NCBI RefSeq assembly: GCF_002218065.1 | Contig: NZ_BDUB01000001.1 | Span: forward strand, 5,117,118-5,181,117 | Direction of reading: 5' to 3' | Origin: Nodularia sp. NIES-3585 | GTDB lineage: Bacteria; Cyanobacteriota; Cyanobacteriia; Cyanobacteriales; Nostocaceae | DNA length: 64,000 nt | Shown here: positions 17,951-27,816 of the stretch, in pieces | Numbering within the stretch: the first letter of the stretch is position 1 | Layout of the letters: every line of letters begins with the position of its first letter | Made by a program: the position numbers and the translations under genes | The notes under the pieces: model-generated | Told to the model about the DNA's origin: nothing | Databases searched by the model: none | The model's input: only the letters and a program-made list of their open reading frames with translations

Positions 17951-18373
17951 TCATTTTTGCAGTGATTCGAGTGCTTGAGTGAGAATTTCTGCTTTGTTAA
18001 CCATTGCTGCTAGTTCTTCAGCTTCAAAACGTCCTTCTAATGTTTCAAGCGCCGCTTTTTTGAGGGCTATCTCATATGCTTGTTGCAGAATATCCATTAA
18101 TTCTGCTTGGTTTAAGTAATTATCTCCGGATTTGCGGCGCTTGTTTGTTTTGTTGATTTCCCGCACTGCATTTTCTCTGGAAATCTCCCAAGAGCGAGTA
18201 GTACGGTTTTCAGCTTGTTGTTTAATTAAATGGATGAGTAGAATTACCCCATAACTATCAATTTTATTGATTTTGTCACTGAGGCTCATTTCTTCTAACT
18301 CATCCACTATTAACAAAGCCTCTGGAATTTTACCTTGTTCTAGAAGTTCTCTGAGTTCTAGTAATTCTTCCAT
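17951..18373 (-). CDS. DUF29 family protein
   Basis: A 140-residue protein, probably all-helical, with the DUF29 signature ILLIHLIKQQAENRTTRSWE followed by SRENAVREIN. Cyanobacteria carry many DUF29 paralogues of unknown function; they behave like accessory genes and often vary between strains. It is unusual that the N-terminal 25 residues (EELLELRELLEQGKIPEALL) precede the normal DUF29 start, so this is a variant form. It runs head-to-head against the asparaginase gene and stops 70 bases from it; the 70-base gap contains a GCAAAGGTTCGCTAAGG-type repeat. Confidence 0.75.
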   Translation of the reverse strand: MEELLELRELLEQGKIPEALLIVDELEEMSLSDKINKIDSYGVILLIHLIKQQAENRTTRSWEISRENAVREINKTNKRRKSGDNYLNQAELMDILQQAYEIALKKAALETLEGRFEAEELAAMVNKAEILTQALESLQK

Positions 18374-18412
18374 TTTAAATTCAAAATTTTGGCTTTAGTT
18401 TTTCTTCACATA

Positions 18413-19780
18413 TTATGAGCTGGTTTTATTGTTAATTGTGTTCTTTTGCCAACCTGGTTTTACTACTTGACGACTACGGGCAATTACTAAAGAATCATCT
18501 GGGACATCTTCTGTGACAGTTGAACCTGCGGCAACATAAACATCATCTCCTAAAGTGACTGGTGCTACTAAAACACTATTTGAACCAGTTTTAGTGCGAT
18601 CGCCTATGTGGGTAGGATGTTTTTTCACGCCATCGTAGTTAGCAGTAATTGTACCTGCTCCAATATTTACTTTAGTACCTGTAGTAGTATCACCTAAGTA
18701 TGATAAATGTGCGGCGTTAGTGCGATCGCCTAACTGAGTATTTTTCAATTCGACAAAGTTACCCACACGGCAATTAGCACCTACTACTGCATGACCACGT
18801 AAATGAGCATAAGGTCCAATTTTGCTGCCTGTTTTCACGATGCTATCTGTAACTACAGAATACTGCACAGTCACATTTTCACCCAATTGGCTATTTTCAA
18901 TTAAACTCCCAGGGCCAATGCAACTCCCTGTTTGAATTGTCGTATTTCCACGCAGATGAGTTTGAGGTTCAATAATCACATCTGGCTGTAATTCTACTGT
19001 GTCATCAATAGTAATACTGTTAGGGTCGATGAGGGTAACACCAGCCGCCATCCATTTTTCCTTGACCCGCTTTTGCAAAATTGCGTCAGCCGTTGCTAGT
19101 TGCAGACGATCATTAATCCCCAGAATTTCTTGGTAATCTTCCACATCAACAGCCATGACTTTGCCGACTTGGGTGACAGCATCAGTGAGGTAATATTCCT
19201 TTTGGGCATTATTTGCCTGTAAGTGGGGGAGAATCTGAGCTAAGTTCTGCCAATTAAAACAGTAAACCCCAGCATTAATCTGACGATTTGCTTTTTGAGC
19301 AGCATTACAATCCTTATCTTCCACAATTTGCTGCACAATATTTTCACTATTACAAAAAACCCGCCCGTAGCCTTTGGGTTCAGTTAAGTGTGAGGTGAGG
19401 ATGGTGGCGGCGTTCCCATTTTCTTGGTGAGTTTGTAACAGATGTCTCAGGGTTTGGGTGCGTAATAACGGTATATCTCCATTTAGCACCAGTAAATCCC
19501 CGGTGTAACCCTCAAGGTGAGGTAGTAATTGCTGGATGGCATGACCTGTACCCAGCTGTTGATTTTGTTCGACAAACTCCAAGTTGGGATACTGTATGGC
19601 TGCTTTGACTTCCTCTGCCTGGTATCCGACAATCACCATCCGCCGTGACGGTGAAAGCAGTTCTACACTGTCAAGAACTCTCTCAACTAGCGATCGCCCA
19701 CCCAAAGAATGTAAAACTTTGGGTAGGTGTGATTTCATCCTGGTGCCGCGTCCCGCCGCTAGAATTGCTACAACTACCAT
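18413..19780 (-). CDS. glmU: Bifunctional UDP-GlcNAc pyrophosphorylase / GlcN-1-P acetyltransferase
   Basis: GlmU acetylates glucosamine-1-phosphate and couples it to UTP, making UDP-GlcNAc for peptidoglycan and lipopolysaccharide. The N-terminal uridyltransferase domain starts [20 protein letters not shown], with [10 protein letters not shown] and NAGVYCF further on. From about residue 250 the C-terminal half is a left-handed beta-helix with hexapeptide repeats, including [18 protein letters not shown] and [15 protein letters not shown]. The 455-residue length is usual. The start at 19780 gives the expected Met-Val-Val-Val-Ala-Ile. It lies 39 bases upstream of the DUF29 gene, so the two may be cotranscribed. 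Confidence 0.97.
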   Translation of the reverse strand: MVVVAILAAGRGTRMKSHLPKVLHSLGGRSLVERVLDSVELLSPSRRMVIVGYQAEEVKAAIQYPNLEFVEQNQQLGTGHAIQQLLPHLEGYTGDLLVLNGDIPLLRTQTLRHLLQTHQENGNAATILTSHLTEPKGYGRVFCNSENIVQQIVEDKDCNAAQKANRQINAGVYCFNWQNLAQILPHLQANNAQKEYYLTDAVTQVGKVMAVDVEDYQEILGINDRLQLATADAILQKRVKEKWMAAGVTLIDPNSITIDDTVELQPDVIIEPQTHLRGNTTIQTGSCIGPGSLIENSQLGENVTVQYSVVTDSIVKTGSKIGPYAHLRGHAVVGANCRVGNFVELKNTQLGDRTNAAHLSYLGDTTTGTKVNIGAGTITANYDGVKKHPTHIGDRTKTGSNSVLVAPVTLGDDVYVAAGSTVTEDVPDDSLVIARSRQVVKPGWQKNTINNKTSS

Positions 19781-20008
19781 AATTTAGCTATCAGCTATCA
19801 CTGAAATACGTTTGCGCGCTTGATATATTAATACATTTAGCTACTGTTTTTTTATTTATCTTGAATGGGGAATCCCACACTGTCAACCGACAGGGGTCAG
19901 TCTGTGGTAATTCACTAACGCTGAAATTATACCAGTTAATCTATTCCACACCAAAATTCCCAGGCATAGGACATCGGCAGGAAACTTCTTGGATCTTCTC
20001 CTCACTGC

Positions 20009-21250
20009 TTACTCTGCACCCATGAAGAGAATAAACTCTGTAAATTGCTGCACTAATTGGGGATTGCGCCAACCTAAATCAGTTTCTCGCTTGATTGTAG
20101 ATATTGCCTCTTGTGAGGTCAAAGGTTGTTTATAAGGTCTTTCACTAGTTAAGGCATCATAAATATCAATTATTTGAAATATTTGTGCTAATGCGGGAAT
20201 ATCATTCCCTTTTAGTCCATCCGGATAACCTGATCCATCCCAACGTTCATGGTGATGGCGAATGATGGGAAGTACACCCCGCATACTACGGAGTGGTAGG
20301 CAGATTCTTTCCCCAATTAAAACGTGTTGCTTCATAATTTCCCAATCTTCGGGGCTGAGGTTGTCTTTTTTCAGTAGCACCGCATCAGGAATACCCACCT
20401 TACCGATATCGTGAAGATAGCCACCCCACATTAAATCTCGAATTTGGTGACGTGATAAATTGAGGTACTCACCAAAAGCCTGTCCTAATTTGACTAAACG
20501 TTCACAGTGATCGCCTGTATTCGGATCACGACTTTCAATAGCCCTAGCAATAGAAAACAGCACTTTCTCAGCATGATCTAAGTCTTCATTCAAGCGCTTT
20601 TGCCGCACCAAAGATTTCACACGTGCTGCTAATTCTACACGGTCAAAAGGTTTGCTCAGAAAATCATCCGCCCCTACTTCAATTCCCCGAATGCGCGATC
20701 GCCTGTCATTTAAAGCTGTAATAAAAATTATCGGTATTAGCCTAGTATGTTCATCTTGCTTCAGGCGCTGACAAACCTCAAACCCATCAATTACTGGCAT
20801 CATTACATCCAGCAAAATTAAATCTAGTTGTTTTTGTTTTACTAATGCCAAAGCACTAATACCACTATCCGCCTCAATCACTTTGTAACCTTCCATCGAT
20901 AAGAGAGCAACCGCAGTCATTCTACTGGCAGTGTTATCATCAACAACTAAAACTGTCGGTAATTCTGAATCAAAACCGTTCACTAGTTTAGTATTTGTGG
21001 TTTGTGGAGTTATAGAAATTAATAAATTGTCATCATAATTAATATCAGTTTTCATCCCAGCAGGAACTACTTGTGTTTCTTCCAGCAGGAAATCACCTTG
21101 AGATGAGTCTAAGGCATAACCTATTAAATTTTGCACTTCTAATGGATAATTGAAATCTATATTATGTACTTTGTTTAGGGGGTTCGACCCTCTAAATTGT
21201 TCTTCAGTAGAGTCCGTAAATTTGTAAAAGTTGTAACTCCATGAAATCAC
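20009..21250 (-). CDS. Response regulator with HD-GYP phosphodiesterase domain
   Basis: A two-component output protein likely to degrade cyclic di-GMP. The receiver domain runs from about residue 97 (TVLVVDDN) with the phospho-acceptor Asp in LILLDVMMP and Lys in LSKPFD. The HD-GYP domain follows from about residue 235, with GYLHDIGKVGIP, HHHERWDGSGYPDGL and DIYDALTSERPYK, so all catalytic motifs are present. The open frame begins with GTG at 21250. The first 95 residues have no recognised domain, and an ATG near 21058 (MKTDINYDDN) is an alternative start. It is monocistronic, with no kinase next to it. Confidence 0.88.
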   Translation of the reverse strand: MISWSYNFYKFTDSTEEQFRGSNPLNKVHNIDFNYPLEVQNLIGYALDSSQGDFLLEETQVVPAGMKTDINYDDNLLISITPQTTNTKLVNGFDSELPTVLVVDDNTASRMTAVALLSMEGYKVIEADSGISALALVKQKQLDLILLDVMMPVIDGFEVCQRLKQDEHTRLIPIIFITALNDRRSRIRGIEVGADDFLSKPFDRVELAARVKSLVRQKRLNEDLDHAEKVLFSIARAIESRDPNTGDHCERLVKLGQAFGEYLNLSRHQIRDLMWGGYLHDIGKVGIPDAVLLKKDNLSPEDWEIMKQHVLIGERICLPLRSMRGVLPIIRHHHERWDGSGYPDGLKGNDIPALAQIFQIIDIYDALTSERPYKQPLTSQEAISTIKRETDLGWRNPQLVQQFTEFILFMGAE

Positions 21251-22065
21251 AAAAGCACCCCACTTTTAAAAAAACTTAACAGTGTCCGACTGCAAAAACA
21301 AATTTAGGACTTAACTATATTACACTTAAAAATCATGCAATTTGTAGACATTCTTTAAGACTAGTAACCCAAGGCGTTCCTCAAAAGCCCAAATTCCAAA
21401 GAGAGTCTACGGCACGCTACGCGGTAAGCGCAGCCATGCCCGCAAGGGCTTTACAAAAAGCCTATACAATAAGCTGTTCATTGACTTAAAAGAGTTGTGC
21501 TATTTACACTGTGCTGGTTATCGCAGAAAATTTATTTCGCACGTTATTTTACGAGAGCAACTGTTTTTTCAGTTTTCACCTATTTTACCAATCATTAAAA
21601 CCTGCGATATAAATAGCAATAGAACAATTTTGTGATTAAATTTATCAGGTTTGTATCTCAATAAAATAGAGTGATAAATTTATGCAAAAGTTCAATCAGC
21701 TTTTTCAGCGAAATTGCTTTACATAGAAGCACCAGAAAATATAATCATCTGGGGAACCATCTTAAACTCGTGTATTTAGATTTTATCGTTTTACATTATT
21801 CAGATAAAAATAAGTAATACCAATTTTATTTGAGGCTGCACATAATCCGGAAATGCCTTGATTAATCCATATTTATCTGCGTCCATCTGCGTTCAATTAT
21901 TCTTGATATTTTATTCCATGCAATTCTCACCAACTTACTTAGCTTTAAAAATGCTATGCATAAGAAGCTAAAATGATTAATGTAGCTAAAAATACAAAAA
22001 TCAGATTTAGACAAATCAACTAAATCTGATATTGCACTTTTAACTTAGTATATCTTGAGTGATTT
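21251..22065. other. AT-rich divergent spacer with a small dispersed repeat
   Basis: An 0.8 kb spacer between the HD-GYP regulator and the sulfurtransferase. The only notable block is a dispersed repeat at about 21410-21454, GCACGCTACGCGGTAAGCGC followed by a GCCATGCCCGCAAGGGCTTT part, which returns near 63930-63965. Otherwise it is AT-rich with no supportable gene or RNA. Confidence 0.5.
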
Positions 22066-22887
22066 ATGGCTGACACCCAATTTTTTGTTTCCCCAACTTG
22101 GCTTTTTGAACATCTTAACGATCAACACATCGTCATTGTGGATTGTCGCTTTTCTCTTGCTGACCCTCAACTAGGAAAACAACAATACCAAGCAAGTCAC
22201 ATTGAGAACTCCTATTATCTAGATTTGAATCAGGATCTTTCCAGTCCTGTAGGTAAGCATGGGGGTAGACATCCTTTACCTAATCTCAACGATTTAGCTC
22301 ACAAGTTATCAGCAATTGGGGTGGATTCCCAAAAAACTTTAGTTGTTGCTTATGATGATTCGCGCTTGGCCTTTGCATCTCGTCTTTGGTGGTTATTACG
22401 CTACTTAGGACATGAGCAAGTAGTTGTATTAGATGGAGGATTTACAGCATGGCAAAAAGCTGGTTATGCCGTCACAGATGTGATTTTGCCAGCCAAGAAA
22501 GGTAATTTTATCCCTAAATTAACACCAGAACTTGTAGTAGATATTGAGACTGTGAAAAGTCGCAAAGATTTACCAGGAGTAGCTTTAGTAGATTCCAGAG
22601 AGAGCGATCGCTACCGAGGAGAAAGAGAGCCAATAGATAAAATTGCTGGTCATATTCCCGGTGCAGTTAACTATCCTTGGCAAGAAATTACAAACTCTTC
22701 TGGCTATCTACTTTCCCCATCAAAACAACGCCAACGATGGGAGAAACTACAAAAATCTGAGGAAATTCTAGTTTATTGTGGTTCTGGTGTAACTGCTTGT
22801 GTGAATTTACTTTCTTTGGAAATAGCCGGTATTCACACAGGAAAACTTTATGCTGGTAGTTGGAGTGACTGGATTAGTTATGATTAG
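22066..22887 (+). CDS. Sulfurtransferase, thiosulfate / 3-mercaptopyruvate type
   Basis: A tandem rhodanese protein of 273 residues that moves sulfane sulfur to an acceptor such as cyanide or a thiol. The first domain has VDCRFSLADPQLG and the second carries the catalytic Cys238 in VYCGSGVTA. The CGSGVT loop is closer to 3-mercaptopyruvate sulfurtransferase than to classic rhodanese (CRKGVT). The inter-domain signature GGFTAWQKAGY and DSRESDRYRGEREPID are also as expected. The ATG at 22066 is the first Met and gives the usual short start (MADTQFFVSPTWL). It converges on psbA, whose terminator lies in the gap. Confidence 0.92.
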   Translation: MADTQFFVSPTWLFEHLNDQHIVIVDCRFSLADPQLGKQQYQASHIENSYYLDLNQDLSSPVGKHGGRHPLPNLNDLAHKLSAIGVDSQKTLVVAYDDSRLAFASRLWWLLRYLGHEQVVVLDGGFTAWQKAGYAVTDVILPAKKGNFIPKLTPELVVDIETVKSRKDLPGVALVDSRESDRYRGEREPIDKIAGHIPGAVNYPWQEITNSSGYLLSPSKQRQRWEKLQKSEEILVYCGSGVTACVNLLSLEIAGIHTGKLYAGSWSDWISYD

Positions 22888-22978
22888 CGCTCTTAAACTA
22901 CTCTGCTTAGATAAAAATCAGAACCCTTATTGACGCATTCAGCGTGATAGCCTGAAATTGCGATTCCACCCCAAAATC

Positions 22979-23009
22979 AAAAGCGCCCTCCCATTTGGAA
23001 GAGCGCTTT
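22979..23009 (-). terminator. Rho-independent terminator of psbA
   Basis: Read on the minus strand, AAAGCGCTCTTCC, loop AAAT and GGGAGGGCGCTTT form a stem with two wobble or mismatch positions, followed by TTGATTTT. It starts 38 bases after the psbA stop. The stem lies between converging genes and may also stop transcripts of the sulfurtransferase gene. Confidence 0.85.
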
Positions 23010-23046
23010 GAATTCGCAGAGAAGCTATTGTTTATGTCTCAGTCAA

Positions 23047-24129
23047 TTAACCGTTGATTGCAGGTGCAGTTAAAGCAACAGGAGCAACATCAGCAGCAGC
23101 CAAGTCTAGGGGGAAGTTGTGAGCGTTGCGCTCGTGCATTACTTCCATACCCAAGTTAGCGCGGTTGATTACGTCAGCCCAGGTAGCGATAACCCGACCT
23201 TGAGAATCAATTACTGATTGGTTGAAGTTGAAACCGTTCAAGTTGAAAGCCATGGTGCTGATACCCAAAGCAGTAAACCAGATACCGATTACAGGCCAAG
23301 CAGCTAGGAAGAAGTGAAGTGAACGGCTGTTGTTGAAGGAAGCGTATTGGAAGATTAACCGACCGAAGTAGCCGTGGGCTGCAACGATGTTGTAGGTTTC
23401 TTCTTCTTGTCCGAATTTGTAACCGTAGTTGAGTGATTCGGTTTCGGTTGTTTCACGTACCAAGGAGGAAGTTACCAAGGAACCATGCATTGCGGAGAAC
23501 AAAGAACCACCGAAGACACCAGCTACACCCAACATATGGAAGGGGTGCATCAAGATGTTGTGTTCAGCTTGGAACACAATCATGAAGTTGAAGGTTCCAG
23601 AGATACCTAAAGGCATACCGTCAGAGAATGAACCTTGTCCGATGGGGTAGATTAAGAATACTGCGGTAGCAGAAGCCAAAGGCGCAGAGTAAGCTACACA
23701 GATCCAAGGACGCATACCCAAGCGGTAAGATAGTTCCCACTGACGACCAAGGTAGCAAGCGCAACCGATCAAGAAGTGGAAAATTACCAATTGGTAAGGA
23801 CCGCCGTTGTACAACCATTCATCTAAGGATGCTGCTTCCCAGATGGGGTAGAAGTGCAAGCCGATAGCGTTGGAGGAAGGAACAACTGCACCAGAGATGA
23901 TGTTGTTTCCGTAAATCAAGGAACCAGCTACGGGTTCACGGATACCGTCGATGTCTACTGGAGGTGCTGCAACGAATGCGATGATGAAGCAGGTGGTAGC
24001 AGCTAGTAGGGTTGGGATCATTAGGACTCCGAACCAACCGATGTAAATGCGGTTGTCGGTGCTGGTGATCCATTCGCAGAAGCGATCCCATAAGTTGGCG
24101 CTTTGGCGCTGTTGTAAGGTAGTAGTCAT
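23047..24129 (-). CDS. psbA: Photosystem II reaction-centre protein D1
   Basis: D1 binds the primary electron donor, pheophytin, the secondary quinone and most ligands of the Mn4CaO5 cluster, in the thylakoid membrane. The 360-residue protein is intact, with five helices and the usual C-terminal extension after FPLDLAA, which the CtpA protease removes past Ala344. Residue 130 is Gln (YLGRQWE), which is the D1:1, low-light form rather than the high-light Glu130 form. Cyanobacteria hold several psbA copies, so this is one member. The N-terminus is [20 protein letters not shown]. No Shine-Dalgarno is obvious in the short leader. Confidence 0.98.
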   Translation of the reverse strand: MTTTLQQRQSANLWDRFCEWITSTDNRIYIGWFGVLMIPTLLAATTCFIIAFVAAPPVDIDGIREPVAGSLIYGNNIISGAVVPSSNAIGLHFYPIWEAASLDEWLYNGGPYQLVIFHFLIGCACYLGRQWELSYRLGMRPWICVAYSAPLASATAVFLIYPIGQGSFSDGMPLGISGTFNFMIVFQAEHNILMHPFHMLGVAGVFGGSLFSAMHGSLVTSSLVRETTETESLNYGYKFGQEEETYNIVAAHGYFGRLIFQYASFNNSRSLHFFLAAWPVIGIWFTALGISTMAFNLNGFNFNQSVIDSQGRVIATWADVINRANLGMEVMHERNAHNFPLDLAAADVAPVALTAPAING

Positions 24130-24198
24130 GTTTTTATGATTGCGGTTATTTATGTATGAATTAGACAGATGCGTTTGCTTTTCCGTCTATGAAATTAC

Positions 24199-24216
24199 TT
24201 TACACTACTTTACAAA
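24199..24216 (-). promoter_or_regulatory. Candidate HLR1 (RpaB) site upstream of psbA
   Basis: TTTACACT and TTTACAAA are direct repeats separated by AC, matching the HLR1 pattern of two (G/T)TTACA(T/A)(T/A) octamers with a two-base gap, except for one base in the first unit. Such sites bind the response regulator RpaB in light-regulated promoters, including psbA. Its centre is about 78 bases upstream of the ATG, close to where a promoter would be. Confidence 0.6.
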
Positions 24217-24518
24217 TGTTAAGCAAGTAAATTAATATGAGTAAAAATTATACATATAGTTAGTTTTACTTATATTAGGATATTAGCGATCTTTTATTAC
24301 TCTGAAAAAATAAAATGTTCGTAGGTTCGGGTAACACCCAACAACAACAATCCCTGGTTTTGTTGGGTTATGCCTATGCCTACAGCACACTACGTGTTAG
24401 CGAAGCAACGCTGACGCGAACAACCCAAGCTAAATGCATCAAAGTCCTTAAAAATAAGGTTGGATAATTTTTATACGACGAGAGTCATAAAATAGCGTGA
24501 GAAGGTATTACTGATTGA
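24217..24518. repeat. Spacer with TAACACCCAACAA inverted repeat
   Basis: TAACACCCAACAA (24332-24344) faces TTGTTGGGTTA (24360-24370), forming a hairpin of 11 pairs. It is followed by a small dispersed repeat, TACGTGTTAGCGAAGC, also seen near 28340. This lies between the psbA promoter and the helicase gene end. No gene is seen. Confidence 0.55.
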
Positions 24519-25859
24519 TCAGCGATCATCGGCTTTAGTCCTACGGCGTGATGCGGAGGGACGAGCATCAGACTTTTTACCACCTGTTACGGTTCGCGGT
24601 GTTGATTGTTTAGTTGATTTTTGTGGCAACGGTTTAGCTGTAGAGCCAGACTGACTTTTAGTACCTTTAGGTTTGTGCTTGCGTCCATCTGGAATTGATT
24701 CAGGTTTGGCGGGAAAATTGGTTCCAAAGCCAGCAACCACTTCAAAAGGCAAGCGCTGTTCAATCAGTTTTTCTATGTCTGTCAGCAGATTGTACTCATC
24801 GGCACACACCAGCGAGATAGCTTCACCTGAAGCACCAGCGCGACCAGTCCGACCAATGCGATGAACATAATCTTCTGGTACATTAGGCAGATCGAAATTG
24901 ACTACATGGGGCAGTTCACTGATATCGAGACCTCGTGCTGCAATATCGGTGGCTACCAATACCTGTAAAGTGCCGTTTTTGAACTTCGCTAGAGAGTTGG
25001 TACGCGCCGACTGGCTTTTATTACCGTGGATGGCCAGTGCTTGAATACGCTCCTCAGCCAATTGCTTAACCAGACGATCAGCACCGTGCTTAGTGCGAGT
25101 AAAGACTAGCACTTGATACCAATTATCTTGTCGAATCAAGTGCGCCAGTAATTGACGCTTCCTGTCACGGTCAACTTTGTAGACTTTTTGTGCCACCGTG
25201 TCGGCCGTAACGTTGCGGCGTGCCACCTCGATCATGTTGGGGCGATCTAGCAACCCTGTGGCGAGTGCCTTGATTTTATCCGAGAAGGTAGCGAAGAATA
25301 GCAAGTTTTGTCGCTTTTTAGGCAGGAGCGAGAGAATGCGACGGATATCACGAATAAAGCCCATGTCCAACATCCGATCTGCTTCATCCAGCACCAAAAA
25401 CTCAATATGTGACAGGTTCACCGTGCCTTGCTGCACATGGTCTAACAATCGCCCTGGAGTAGCGACCAGAATATCTACGCGACCCTTCAAAAGCCGTTTT
25501 TGCGGATTAATGCTGACCCCGCCGAACATCGCCATCGTGTTTAACTTTAGGTACTTGCCGTAATCACGCACGCTTGATTCCACCTGTGCGGCCAATTCAC
25601 GAGTCGGAGTGAGAATCAGCGCCCGGATTGCTGGGCATCCATGAGACGTGCTTTTAACGCTCTCGGATGACAATCGATGCAGAAGCGGCAGGGTGAAGCT
25701 GGCAGTCTTTCCAGTACCAGTTTGAGCACCAGCTAGTAGATCGCTACCTGACAAGACGGCAGGGATCGCCTGTATCTGGATTGGCGTGGGTTTGGTATAC
25801 CCTAGCTCTGTGACGGCACGGATAATTTCATTGGACAAGCCGAGATTAGAAAAAGACAT
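24519..25859 (-). CDS. DEAD-box ATP-dependent RNA helicase, RhlE-like
   Basis: Unwinds RNA duplexes using ATP, probably in ribosome assembly or RNA turnover. Motifs in order are the Q motif ([13 protein letters not shown]), Walker A ([10 protein letters not shown]), [12 protein letters not shown] in [10 protein letters not shown], and in the second domain [13 protein letters not shown] and [10 protein letters not shown]. Motif III, usually SAT, reads FFATFS here, so Ser is replaced by Phe. The C-tail is basic and Ser/Thr-rich. The start is ATG 25859 ([12 protein letters not shown]), which has GGAG upstream; a longer open frame to 25955 has no match. Codon use is GC-richer than its neighbours and the protein reads like proteobacterial RhlE, so transfer is possible. 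Confidence 0.93.
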   Translation of the reverse strand: MSFSNLGLSNEIIRAVTELGYTKPTPIQIQAIPAVLSGSDLLAGAQTGTGKTASFTLPLLHRLSSESVKSTSHGCPAIRALILTPTRELAAQVESSVRDYGKYLKLNTMAMFGGVSINPQKRLLKGRVDILVATPGRLLDHVQQGTVNLSHIEFLVLDEADRMLDMGFIRDIRRILSLLPKKRQNLLFFATFSDKIKALATGLLDRPNMIEVARRNVTADTVAQKVYKVDRDRKRQLLAHLIRQDNWYQVLVFTRTKHGADRLVKQLAEERIQALAIHGNKSQSARTNSLAKFKNGTLQVLVATDIAARGLDISELPHVVNFDLPNVPEDYVHRIGRTGRAGASGEAISLVCADEYNLLTDIEKLIEQRLPFEVVAGFGTNFPAKPESIPDGRKHKPKGTKSQSGSTAKPLPQKSTKQSTPRTVTGGKKSDARPSASRRRTKADDR

Positions 25860-25883
25860 ATAACTCCGAAAATAGCATCGGCC

Positions 25884-25900
25884 TGTCGCCACTGGCGACA
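25884..25900. promoter_or_regulatory. Perfect inverted repeat before helicase start
   Basis: TGTCGCCA, a single central base, and TGGCGACA. It lies 25 bases upstream of the helicase ATG, in its leader or promoter. It could be an operator for a dimeric regulator or an RNA hairpin affecting translation. No regulator is identified. Confidence 0.5.
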
Positions 25901-26590
25901 TCAGTCTTAGGCAGACGGAAAAAAGTTTGAAAGGCTGGATCGGCAGTTGCGCCAAGACTAAGAGCGAATGCCGCAGTTCTGAATTGTAACAGAGTGTAGT
26001 CTATATGTTGTAATGTCTAGAGATATTAATGAGTCGGCATCAGGGTGTTCATACTGGTTATGTCACGAAAAGCATCCTTCTGAGGTATGTAAATCAAAGC
26101 TTCATACTCATGTCTGAAGAAAGAGGAAAGTAAAATCAGCTTAATAGCAAAATAAATAGGACTTACGCAAGAACTCTCTGAAACCTTCTTTTCTTTGTGT
26201 TCTTCGTGTCCTTTGCGGTTCTTCTTCATAATTTTGCGTAAGTCCTGATAAATATACATGTACGCTTGATTGCTTATAAAGGCCAGCTTAAAAATCCACC
26301 CTGCTTTCACACTCCTCCTCTGTTAAGCATTTTGAAACCAGTATTTTTCAGAGTGGTCGTAATGATGAGAATTAATAACCGACTGTGCTAATCTCGCTAA
26401 AAACCCGATTCTATTGAAAAATAGACAAGTTAAGTTTAAAGCTTTGCTATTTAGTGAACGTAGATGCAAAGTTATTCAGGGTAAGCTTTGAGGTTGGGAT
26501 GCAATGACTCTGACAAACATAACTACTAATCCGAAGCTGATATTATCGTTCCTGCAAAGACGAAAGAATAACAACCGAACAGGTGTAATT
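25901..26590. other. Spacer between helicase and BON protein genes
   Basis: It holds the helicase promoter region and the family-3 element at 26158-26246. An apparent open frame at 26026-26310 runs through that element and is not a gene. From 26300 to 26590 there is AT-rich sequence where the promoter of the BON protein should lie. Confidence 0.5.
26158..26246. mobile_element. MITE-like element, family 3, short copy
   Basis: An 89-base element with perfect 13-base terminal inverted repeats, AGGACTTACGCAA and TTGCGTAAGTCCT. The interior reads GAAACCTTCTTTTCTTTGTG and CTTCGTGTCCTTTGCGG. A longer copy in the opposite orientation lies at 36763-36952 and shares both ends and this core, with about 100 extra bases in the middle. 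Confidence 0.85.
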
Positions 26591-27289
26591 ATGACTATAG
26601 CGACAGATGAAGAACTCCAAGCTAAAGTTGTATATAAACTTCACTGGGATGACCGTGTGAATGCAGCGGATATTGGCGTGACTGTTGATGATGCCAAAGT
26701 CACCTTGCGGGGAAAAGTACCTAGCTATAGAGCCAAAAGCATAGCAGAAGAAGATACTAAAGAAATAGAGGGAATCATTGAGGTAGTTAATCACTTACAG
26801 GTGCAGTATCCTGCCTCCATCCCTGTTCCCATAGATGACGAGATCGCCTCAAATGTGTCAAACGCCTTGACTTGGGACCCAGATATTGATGCCAATAAAA
26901 TTGATGTTAGTGTCATCGGTGGATTGATAACTTTGCGCGGTACAGTAGACGCTTATTGGAAGAAATTTCAGGTAGAAGATATAGGTTACGGGATTACCGG
27001 AGTAATTGATATTATCAATGAATTAGCAGTTGTGCCTACTAAGAGACCTGAAGATGAGGAAATTGCCAGAAGCATTGAGAATGCTTTGGAACACAATACC
27101 CTTGTAGAAGCTGAAGATGTCAACGTGGTAGTGGAAAATGGCAGAATCACTCTCACAGGCTTTGTTCCTAATTGGGCAGCATGGAGAGCAGCACATAACG
27201 CAGCTACTTATACCAAAGGAGTGATTAAGGTAGTTGATGGATTAGCTATTCGTTACCTAGAAGAAGAAGAATTTTTAACTGAAGAATAA
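26591..27289 (+). CDS. Three-BON-domain protein
   Basis: A 232-residue protein made of three BON domains, at about residues 5-72 (VYKLHWDDRVNAADIGVTV), 80-148 (NALTWDPDIDANKIDVSV) and 153-222 (NALEHNTLVEAEDVNVVV). BON domains bind phospholipid or other envelope ligands and are common in stress-induced periplasmic proteins such as OsmY. Here no signal peptide is seen, so location is uncertain. The ATG at 26591 (MTIATDEELQ) has AGGTG upstream and directly precedes the first domain. The open frame extends upstream to 26504, but that section shows no domain. The repeated domain ends in GLITLRGTV or GRITLTGFV. Confidence 0.85.
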   Translation: MTIATDEELQAKVVYKLHWDDRVNAADIGVTVDDAKVTLRGKVPSYRAKSIAEEDTKEIEGIIEVVNHLQVQYPASIPVPIDDEIASNVSNALTWDPDIDANKIDVSVIGGLITLRGTVDAYWKKFQVEDIGYGITGVIDIINELAVVPTKRPEDEEIARSIENALEHNTLVEAEDVNVVVENGRITLTGFVPNWAAWRAAHNAATYTKGVIKVVDGLAIRYLEEEEFLTEE

Positions 27290-27522
27290 GTAAGTCGTCG
27301 TCAATAATTAAAGGTTTGTAGTCAGGACTAAAGTCAGTAATTAAGGGCTTTAGCCCTTACTACGAGCTAAGTTACGATATTTTTACATTGCTTCACATGG
27401 TTAGGTTTATTCTTGCCAACTTACTTAAGTGTGTCAGTAAGTCGGCGATAAAAATTCAATGTATACGAAGAAATATAAATTAAACATCTGGTGAGAATTA
27501 AATGTGCATTTCCTATAACCCT

Positions 27523-27552
27523 TGTAGAGACGTTCCATGGAACGTCTCTACA
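27523..27552. repeat. Perfect 30-base palindrome, copy 2
   Basis: Identical to the palindrome at 6326-6355 (TGTAGAGACGTTCCA and its reverse complement), with the same downstream tag GAGATGTCTATTG. The copies are 21 kb apart. Confidence 0.85.
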
Positions 27553-27615
27553 TTCTTTTCTGGAGATGTCTATTGTTCGTAGTGGCGTGGCAAGCTTAAA
27601 ATAATGCAAAAAATT

Positions 27616-27650
27616 GTAGGTTGGGTTAAGCGTAGCGCAACCCAACCTAC
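27616..27650. repeat. Hairpin repeat with 12-base stem
   Basis: GTAGGTTGGGTT (27616-27627), an 11-base loop, and AACCCAACCTAC (27639-27650) pair perfectly. This GTTGGGTT hairpin type is a common dispersed repeat in filamentous cyanobacteria, from memory. It is related to the repeat near 24332-24370. Confidence 0.75.
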
Positions 27651-27816
27651 GTTTAATGAACTATTTTAGGCTTGTCAGTCCAGTAGGGTGAGTTATGCCG
27701 TAGGTCTACCGCACCTTGTTGAATTTATAATTTTTATAGCCTGGGTAGACAGACTGGCTGAGTTTGTGCATCCGCCCTATGGAAGTTGTGAGGAGGAGGC
27801 TAATTTTGGTCGATTT

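Larger units (their letters stand above)
27290..27816. other. Repeat-rich spacer, no gene
   Basis: Contains AAGGGCTTTAGCCCTT (about 27344-27359), a copy of the 30-base palindrome, the hairpin at 27616-27650, and a degenerate GGTGAGTTATGCCGTAGGTC module (about 27690-27709) related to those at 61763 and 63839. The open frame at 27688 runs through this and is not supported. Confidence 0.6.

Noticed and set aside
26026-26310. 94-residue minus-strand frame
   Set aside because: Most of it reads through the family-3 MITE-like element, and its residues reflect the repeat.
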